64,000 nucleotides of DNA, taken from DAOOVD01 sp035369845 (lineage in GTDB: Bacteria; Bacillota; Desulfotomaculia; Desulfotomaculales; Pelotomaculaceae). Positions 59,674 to 64,000 of this stretch are shown in pieces. The notes below the pieces were generated by a model. That model saw only the letters and a program-made list of their open reading frames with translations. It ran no database searches and was not told where the DNA came from. The stretch's first letter is position 1. Every line of letters begins with the position of its first letter. Position numbers and translations under genes: made by a program. The stretch lies in assembly GCA_035369845.1 (NCBI GenBank), contig DAOOVD010000005.1, positions 1 to 64,000 of the forward strand, written 5' to 3'.

Positions 59674-60969
59674 TTACAGGCCAAACCTTTTGTATATCTC
59701 GTCAACATACCTGAGGTGATAGCCGTAGTCAAAGAGTTCGTCCATCTCTTTTTCATCCAGCAGCGCGGCGACCTCGCCGTCTTTTTGCAGCAGTTCCCGG
59801 AAGCTCTCGCCCGTCCGCCAGGACCGCATGGCATTGCGCTGCACCAGTTCGTAGGCGCGTTCCCTGGACAGCCCCTTGCCCTCGACCAGAGCCAGCAGCA
59901 CCCGCTGGGAGAAAATCAGCCCGCGCGTCCGCTCCAGATTGCGCATCATGTTTTCCGGGTACACCTGCAGGTTGACGATGATGCCCGTCATTTTCGCCAG
60001 CATGTAATCGAGGATGATGGTGCTGTCCGGAATTATCACCCTCTCCACGGAAGAGTGGGATATGTCCCTCTCGTTCCAGAGGGCGACGTTTTCCATGGCC
60101 GCCAGGGCGTTCCCTCTCAAGACCCGGGCCAGCCCGGAAATGCGCTCGCCAGTGATCGGGTTTCTCTTGTGGGGCATTGCGGAAGAGCCTTTCTGTCCTT
60201 TCTTGAACTGCTCCTCCACTTCCAGGATGTCGGTCCGCTGGAGGCTGCGCAGCTCGGTGGCGAACTTGTCCAGGGTGCTGCCGATTACGGCCAGAGTGGC
60301 AAGGTATTCGGCGTGCCTGTCTCTCTGCAGCACCTGGGTCGAAACCTCGGCCGGCCTCAGTCCCAGCCTCGCGCAGACGTGGGCCTCCACCCGCGGGTCC
60401 ACGTTGGCGTATGTGCCGACGGCCCCGGAGATCTTGCCCACGCTTATCGTTTCCACCGCCCGTTTCATCCTTTCGATGCAGCGGTCGGTCTCGGCAACCC
60501 AGAGGAGCATCTTGAGGCCGAAGGTAATCGGCTCCGCGTGAATGCCGTGGGTGCGGCCGATCATAACTGTTTTTCTGTGTATTTTGGCCTTCTCGAACAG
60601 CGCCTCCTTAAGCCCGTCCAGCCTCTTCAATATGTGCAACCCGGCTTCTTTCATCAACACCGAGAGCGCCGTGTCCAGCACGTCCGAAGAAGTGAGGCCG
60701 AGGTGCACGTATTTGGCCGCCTCGCCCACGTATTCCGCCACATTGGTGGTAAAGGCGATCACATCGTGGTTGGTTACCGCTTCAATTTCGGCTATACGGC
60801 GAACGTCGAAAGCGGCCTTTTCCTTGATTTCCCGCAGGGCCTCCGCGGGAACCCGCCCCAGTTCGGCCATTGCCTCGCAGGCGTATATCTCCACGTCGAG
60901 CCATTTCCGGAATTTGTTTTCTTCTGACCAGATCCGCCTCATTTCCGGCAGCGTATAACGGTCGATCAT
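59674..60969 (-). CDS. purB: Adenylosuccinate lyase
   Basis: Cleaves SAICAR and adenylosuccinate, releasing fumarate. The 431-residue helical fumarase-fold protein has MIDRYTLPEMRRIWSEENKFRKWLDVE, TNHDVIAFT, HLGLTSSDVLDTALSV, the general base region GRTHGIHAEPITFGLK and the signature KKGQKGSSAMPHKRNPITGERISGL. The ATG at 60969 follows GGAGG. It lies 19 bp before purC and 96 bp after purE. Confidence 0.97.
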   Translation of the reverse strand: MIDRYTLPEMRRIWSEENKFRKWLDVEIYACEAMAELGRVPAEALREIKEKAAFDVRRIAEIEAVTNHDVIAFTTNVAEYVGEAAKYVHLGLTSSDVLDTALSVLMKEAGLHILKRLDGLKEALFEKAKIHRKTVMIGRTHGIHAEPITFGLKMLLWVAETDRCIERMKRAVETISVGKISGAVGTYANVDPRVEAHVCARLGLRPAEVSTQVLQRDRHAEYLATLAVIGSTLDKFATELRSLQRTDILEVEEQFKKGQKGSSAMPHKRNPITGERISGLARVLRGNALAAMENVALWNERDISHSSVERVIIPDSTIILDYMLAKMTGIIVNLQVYPENMMRNLERTRGLIFSQRVLLALVEGKGLSRERAYELVQRNAMRSWRTGESFRELLQKDGEVAALLDEKEMDELFDYGYHLRYVDEIYKRFGL

Positions 60970-61065
60970 CTTCCTACCTCCAGGAACGCATCTGCGAATT
61001 CTCAAGTGCGCCGGGGAGAGGCGCAGTCAGCCGCATTCCCCGGCCCGGCCGGCAGCGGCGCCCAG

Positions 61066-61602
61066 TCAACGCCCGCCGCCCCGGCCCATTTTTTCGAGGT
61101 AGCCCTCTATTCCCAGTTCGGCAAGCAAGGCGTTTTTTTCCTCAACCTGCCTCGCCATTTTTTCTTTCAAGGATACAACCGCCGATCTCACTTCCGGATC
61201 CGTCGCCCCGATTATCTGGGCGGCGAGAATCCCCGCGTTCCTGGCGCCGTTTATGGCCACCGTGGCCACGGGAACGCCGGAAGGCATCTGAACGACGGCG
61301 TAAAGGGCGTCAACCCCGTTCAGCGGGCTTGAACTTATGGGCACGCCTATGACCGGGAGGGGGGTATGGGCCGCGATTACTCCCGGCAGGTGGGCCGCCC
61401 CGCCGGCCCCGGCTATGATCACGGCCAGCCCGCGCCCCGCCGCCGTCCTGGCATATTCGGCAGTCCTTTCCGGGACCCGGTGAGCCGAAATAATTACTGT
61501 CTCGCTGTCGATCCCCAGCTCTCCGAGCACGCCGGCCGCCTCTTTCATAACGGGCAGGTCCGAGTCGCTGCCCATGACGATACCGACTACAGGTTTGGTC
61601 AT
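61066..61602 (-). CDS. purE: N5-CAIR mutase / AIR carboxylase catalytic subunit
   Basis: A 178-residue PurE with VVGIVMGSDSDLPVMKEAAGVLGELGI, IISAHRVPERTAEYARTA, VIIAGAGGAAHLPGVIAAHTPLPVIGVP and the C-terminal NAGILAAQIIG. It looks like class I PurE, which normally receives N5-CAIR from PurK, but no purK is adjacent. High-CO2 anaerobic growth or an unlinked purK could explain this. It is the first gene of the operon and is preceded by about 430 nt of structured leader. Confidence 0.95.
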   Translation of the reverse strand: MTKPVVGIVMGSDSDLPVMKEAAGVLGELGIDSETVIISAHRVPERTAEYARTAAGRGLAVIIAGAGGAAHLPGVIAAHTPLPVIGVPISSSPLNGVDALYAVVQMPSGVPVATVAINGARNAGILAAQIIGATDPEVRSAVVSLKEKMARQVEEKNALLAELGIEGYLEKMGRGGGR

Positions 61603-61728
61603 CCGCGTATGACTCCCGTCTCTTTTTTTGTTTTGCAGGCTTTCCGCACTCCGCTGCCGGCCTTTTCCTTATTTTTTCCTGCTGTTCCGGCTAATTATTA
61701 CAAACGTCATTTTTGGTAAAACAGGCTG

Positions 61729-61788
61729 AAAAAACTTATGCCCGGGCCAATAGGTTTGCGTCCGTTGAGCGAAACCTACCGCCTGGGC
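61729..61788 (-). terminator. Terminator of the pur leader riboswitch
   Basis: GCCC-A-GGC…TAGGTTT pairs with AAACCTA…GGCC-C-GGGC, and ATAAGTTTTTT follows on the minus strand. The left arm uses the GCCC of the conserved aptamer end GATAAAAGCCC, so ligand binding and terminator formation should exclude each other. Confidence 0.8.
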
Positions 61789-61966
61789 TTTTATCCCTCG
61801 CCGGTGTAACCTTCCGGAGATCAAACTCTGGATAATGGAGGCTGGACATTGTTTTAACCTGCTGCCGACGTTCCTTCCAGCTTCCGACTTCCGGCAGGCC
61901 TGTACCGCTTGGACCGAGCCGCCTTGCAACCCAAGGCGTGGAACCCTAGGTACACTTTCTCTCCCG
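61780..61966 (-). ncRNA. ykkC-class riboswitch, probably PRPP-sensing (ykkC-2b)
   Basis: On the minus strand the leader contains conserved ykkC blocks in order: GTACCTAGGGTTCC, a stem, CTCGGTCCAAGCGGTAC, a variable hairpin (CCTGC…GCAGG), then ACACCGGCGAGGGATAAAAGCCCAGG. Members of this class bind guanidine, ppGpp or PRPP. Placement before a complete run of purine genes favours PRPP, the substrate of PurF, which normally raises expression by stopping termination. Ends are approximate. Ligand identity is inferred from context and from the subclass described before pur operons in Firmicutes. Confidence 0.85.
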
Positions 61967-62042
61967 TTTGTAATTTTCTGGTTTTCGCAGGAAAATCAAA
62001 GAACGTCCGTCTGTGAAAACGACCGGACATTTACCTGAAATT
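61967..62042 (-). other. 5' part of the pur leader RNA
   Basis: Between the promoter and the aptamer. It can form small hairpins such as GTCCG…CGGAC. No second (guanine-type) aptamer was recognised here. Confidence 0.4.
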
Positions 62043-62071
62043 ATTTTAACAAAAATCCCGCCACACTTCAA
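62043..62071 (-). promoter_or_regulatory. Sigma-A promoter of the pur operon
   Basis: TTGAAG (62066–62071), 17 bp, TAAAAT (62043–62048) on the minus strand. Transcription would start near 62036, giving a leader of about 430 nt before purE. It is divergent from the MntA–HepT promoter. Confidence 0.75.
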
Positions 62072-62126
62072 TAAAAAAAGTAAGGCCGCTTCCGGCCGCA
62101 CCGGCGTTTAAGCGCAGGCGCGGCGA

Positions 62127-62155
62127 TTGCAAGCAGCAGCGCGGGGTGTTAAAAT
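62127..62155 (+). promoter_or_regulatory. Sigma-A promoter of the MntA–HepT pair
   Basis: TTGCAA (62127–62132), 17 bp, TAAAAT (62150–62155). It lies across the upstream in-frame GTG at 62146, which rules that codon out as the start and supports an ATG near 62182. Confidence 0.65.
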
Positions 62156-62181
62156 ATGAGATAAGAAAGGAAATGATTTCA

Positions 62182-62628
62182 ATGACGGCCCCAAAGCTCC
62201 TGCCTTACAATAAGCTTAGGGATTTTTTCAACTCAAGGGCTGAATTGACAGCCTTATACATTTTCGGTTCACATGCTGCCGGTAAGGCCGGCCCGTTAAG
62301 CGACATCGACCTGGCCTTTCTGGTTGATTATTCTTTGATTGATGAAAAAAATTACCCTTACGGCTATCAATCTTTTTTAACCGGCGAAATGATGAAGCTG
62401 CTCGGCACAAACGATATCGACGTCGTTATCCTGAATACCGCTCCGCCGCTGTTAAAATTCCAGATATTGAAAAACGGCGACATTCTTTTCAGCCGCTCAG
62501 ATGCAAAGGCTCTGGAGTTTTACGTAAAAACGTTCAACGAGTACCAGGACATCAGGCCGTTGCTTGCCGTGCAAAACATGTATTTATCCCGGAGACTGGG
62601 TAAAAAACCGGAGAGAGACGGTGGTTAA
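62182..62628 (+). CDS. mntA: MntA-type minimal nucleotidyltransferase antitoxin
   Basis: A 148-residue protein with the pol-beta-like nucleotidyltransferase motif GSHAAGKAGPLSDIDLAF (GSx10DxD) near residues 30–45. In characterised MntA–HepT systems the antitoxin transfers AMP groups to a Tyr of the HepT RNase and so silences it. Start at 62182 because the promoter -10 box covers the earlier GTG, and AAGGA lies about ten bases ahead; the ATG at 62173 is possible. The hepT ATG follows the stop directly. Confidence 0.85.
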   Translation: MTAPKLLPYNKLRDFFNSRAELTALYIFGSHAAGKAGPLSDIDLAFLVDYSLIDEKNYPYGYQSFLTGEMMKLLGTNDIDVVILNTAPPLLKFQILKNGDILFSRSDAKALEFYVKTFNEYQDIRPLLAVQNMYLSRRLGKKPERDGG

Positions 62629-63054
62629 ATGGTAGCCGACGCTGAAATGCTGCGCAGAAAGATAGCCGACTTAACTACTTATATCGACGAACTGCAAAAA
62701 CTTCAAGAATATTCGCTTGACGAGCTAAGGCAAAACCTGACGGCACTCTGGTCAATAGCCCACGGTCTGCAACTGGCGATACAAGTCGTTTTGGATACAG
62801 GCAATCACATACTCGCAGACCGGGGGATAAAGGCAATGGATTATACTGAAGTAATTGACCTGCTCGGGCAAAAAAAAATCATCCCAAAGGAGTTTGCAGC
62901 TAAAATTCGCGGCATGGCAGGTTTCAGGAACATACTGGTGCACGGATACACCACCCTTGATGTGGAGAGGGTGCATACTACCCTGCAAAATAATTTGGGA
63001 GACTTCAGGCAGTTTGCCTCATACATCTGGGCTTTCCTCGAGCGCGAGGGCTAA
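62629..63054 (+). CDS. hepT: HepT-type HEPN ribonuclease toxin (DUF86)
   Basis: A 141-residue HEPN-fold helical protein with the catalytic R-x4-H-x-Y motif in GFRNILVHGY (near residue 105), where Tyr is the residue AMPylated by MntA in studied pairs. The N-terminal helix is rich in Leu/Glu (LTTYIDELQKLQEYSLDELRQN). It starts immediately after the mntA stop. Type VII toxin–antitoxin function is inferred from the intact motifs in both genes. Confidence 0.87.
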   Translation: MVADAEMLRRKIADLTTYIDELQKLQEYSLDELRQNLTALWSIAHGLQLAIQVVLDTGNHILADRGIKAMDYTEVIDLLGQKKIIPKEFAAKIRGMAGFRNILVHGYTTLDVERVHTTLQNNLGDFRQFASYIWAFLEREG

Positions 63055-63204
63055 AATAACGGGATGAGGTCCAGGCAGTTTATTGCGTATTGTCCGCTTT
63101 GCCCTGCAGCCCTTCACCCAGCGCTGCAGCCTTTAATCTATTGTCCAACAAAGTTACTGTCTTGCACCGGACCTGTCCTCATCCAGCAATTTACGGGCCG
63201 ATTT
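63055..63204 (+). other. Gap after hepT, no clear gene
   Basis: A short stretch with a weak TTGCGTATTGTCC-like region and no good ribosome site. An ORF runs through it, but only its distal part (from about 63231) looks like a protein. Confidence 0.4.
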
Positions 63205-63230
63205 ACCGGGTAAAGGCAGAGGAGGGGACA

Positions 63231-63407
63231 ATCGGGGTAAGTGTTTCCGAACTCGGACGGATGGCCGGAAAAAGCCCGCAAGCTTTCAGCCAGAAGATGA
63301 AGCGGGAGAGCTTCACGGTCGACGAATTGAAACAAATCGCAGAAGCGGCAGGCTGTAAATATGAAGGCGCCTTTATCATGCCGAACGGAGAAAAGGTCAC
63401 ATACTGA
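63231..63407 (+). pseudogene. Small HTH (XRE-like) protein, N-terminus degraded or start unclear
   Basis: The last about 58 codons of an open frame read as a Cro/CI-type HTH protein: VSELGRMAGKSPQAFSQKMKRESFTVDELKQIAEAAGCKYEGAFIMPNGEKV. Intact relatives have about ten more residues (first helix) behind a normal start. Here the upstream part of the frame (from 63090) looks non-coding, and no start with a ribosome site is seen at the right place. GAGGAGGGG at 63219–63228 lies just before the HTH part but no ATG, GTG or TTG follows at the correct distance. It precedes the Fic gene by 20 bp, suggesting an HTH–Fic unit. Confidence 0.55.
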
Positions 63408-63427
63408 CCGGAAGGAACAAGGTACAA

Positions 63428-64000
63428 ATGGATATATACAAAAAGATTGACCTCTATAAGGCCTCCATCGACAGGCTTCGTCCCTTCGAGGGCGAACTGC
63501 TGAAAGAGCTCAAAGCCTATTACCGCATCGGCCTCACATGGTCGAGCAACGCCATAGAAGGCAACTCGCTTACCGAGAGTGAGACAAAAGTGCTTCTGGA
63601 AGACGGACTGACTGTCGGCGGCAAACCCCTGAAGGACACCTTTGAAGCCCTGGGCCACGCGAAGGCTTATGATTTCATGTTCACCTTGCTGCGCAATCGC
63701 CGGATTACCGAGACCGACGCCCTGACCATGCACCAAATGTTCTACCGGGAGATTGATGCCGAAGCCGCAGGCCGGTACCGCACCCGCTCCGTCATCATCA
63801 CCGGCTCAAAATACGCAGCGTGCAAACCAAAGCTGATTCAGGAGAAAATAAACCGGCTGTTCCAATGGGCGGCCGAAGATCGGGACAAATACCACCCTGT
63901 AGAGTTTGCGGCACAACTGCACAAGCGGTTCGTGTTCATCCATCCGTTTGCCGACGGCAATGGGCGCATATCCCGCCTGCTGATGAACACGGCCCTGATT
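63428..64000 (+). CDS. Fic-family protein adenylyltransferase, 3' end cut by window
   Basis: 191 codons are present. The Fic motif HPFADGNGRISRLLMN is complete and intact (catalytic His, then DGNGR for ATP phosphates). The N-terminal inhibitory-helix motif S-NAI-EG (residues 40–45, S/TxxxE[G/N]) marks the class II, self-inhibited type. Start ATG has AAGG five bases ahead. Fic enzymes transfer AMP from ATP to a Ser, Thr or Tyr of a target protein; the target is unknown. The C-terminal winged helix common in this group would lie beyond the window. Confidence 0.9.
   Translation, partial: MDIYKKIDLYKASIDRLRPFEGELLKELKAYYRIGLTWSSNAIEGNSLTESETKVLLEDGLTVGGKPLKDTFEALGHAKAYDFMFTLLRNRRITETDALTMHQMFYREIDAEAAGRYRTRSVIITGSKYAACKPKLIQEKINRLFQWAAEDRDKYHPVEFAAQLHKRFVFIHPFADGNGRISRLLMNTALI

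Noticed and set aside
59655..59834. Upstream extension of purC
   Set aside because: Lies inside purB in another frame; the ATG at 59654 has a strong ribosome site and the family N-terminus.
61603..62042. Guanine-type purine riboswitch before purE
   Set aside because: The conserved purine-aptamer junction pattern was not found; the leader matches the ykkC class instead.
63203..63736. 177-codon minus-strand frame over the HTH–Fic region
   Set aside because: Antisense to the clear Fic coding sequence; no motif.

Overview
The window looks like a stretch of chromosome from a moderately GC-rich, spore-former-lineage Firmicute, most likely a Peptococcaceae / Pelotomaculum–Desulfotomaculum type anaerobe. 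This is inferred from the mix of TRAP (mtrB), YerC-type his regulator, a PRPP riboswitch before pur genes, GatCAB, Amj flippase, ADP-forming acetyl-CoA synthetase, LctP and a GH57 alpha-glucan cluster. No rRNA, tRNA, CRISPR, IS transposase or prophage gene was seen. Almost all genes lie on the minus strand; the exceptions are the DUF4912/GH57/lctP block and the right-hand end after 62.1 kb.

Layout, left to right. 1–4.3 kb: an RND efflux pump (truncated at the window edge), its lipoprotein adaptor and a TetR repressor with two matching palindromic operators. 4.3–13.3 kb: central metabolism and replication (pyk, pfkA, accA, accD, a small DUF2007-like protein, mtrB, dnaE). 13.5–14.5 kb: ybaK-like deacylase and trmL. 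14.9–29.7 kb: an alpha-glucan/glycogen set (DUF4912 protein, GH57 branching-enzyme-like protein, GT4 synthase, stand-alone starch-binding module, nucleotidyltransferase–phosphomutase fusion), interrupted by lactate permease, a methyl-accepting chemotaxis protein behind a c-di-GMP-I riboswitch, and an acetate-CoA ligase (ADP-forming)/DRTGG pair. 30.1–34.2 kb: a four-gene (homo)citrate-to-2-oxoacid module. 34.5–37.8 kb: gatCAB with its own promoter and terminator. 37.8–46.9 kb: phosphomannomutase, GDP-mannose pyrophosphorylase, ligA, amj, pcrA, pyrE. 47.0–52.0 kb: his cluster (yerC-hisC-B-H-A-F-I-E; hisG, hisD and hisZ absent). 52.2–61.6 kb: pur operon purE-B-C-F-M-N-H-D (purK, purS, purQ and purL absent), preceded by a sigma-A promoter, a ykkC-class PRPP-type riboswitch and a terminator. 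62.1–64.0 kb, plus strand: MntA/HepT toxin–antitoxin pair, an HTH remnant and a Fic protein cut by the window end.

The most unusual feature is a family of roughly 205–260 bp intergenic elements (around 19.3, 29.9, 42.5, 53.5 kb, with partial copies near 25.2, 43.8, 55.4 and 57.3 kb). They have terminal inverted repeats, fold into a long stem topped by two small hairpins, and show compensatory changes between copies. Three sit inside the pur operon. Two are flanked by direct repeats of host-like sequence. A second, shorter dispersed palindrome, GGGGACWGTCCCC-like, sits at four gene boundaries. All functional statements rest on reading the sequence and on family knowledge; no database search was run.
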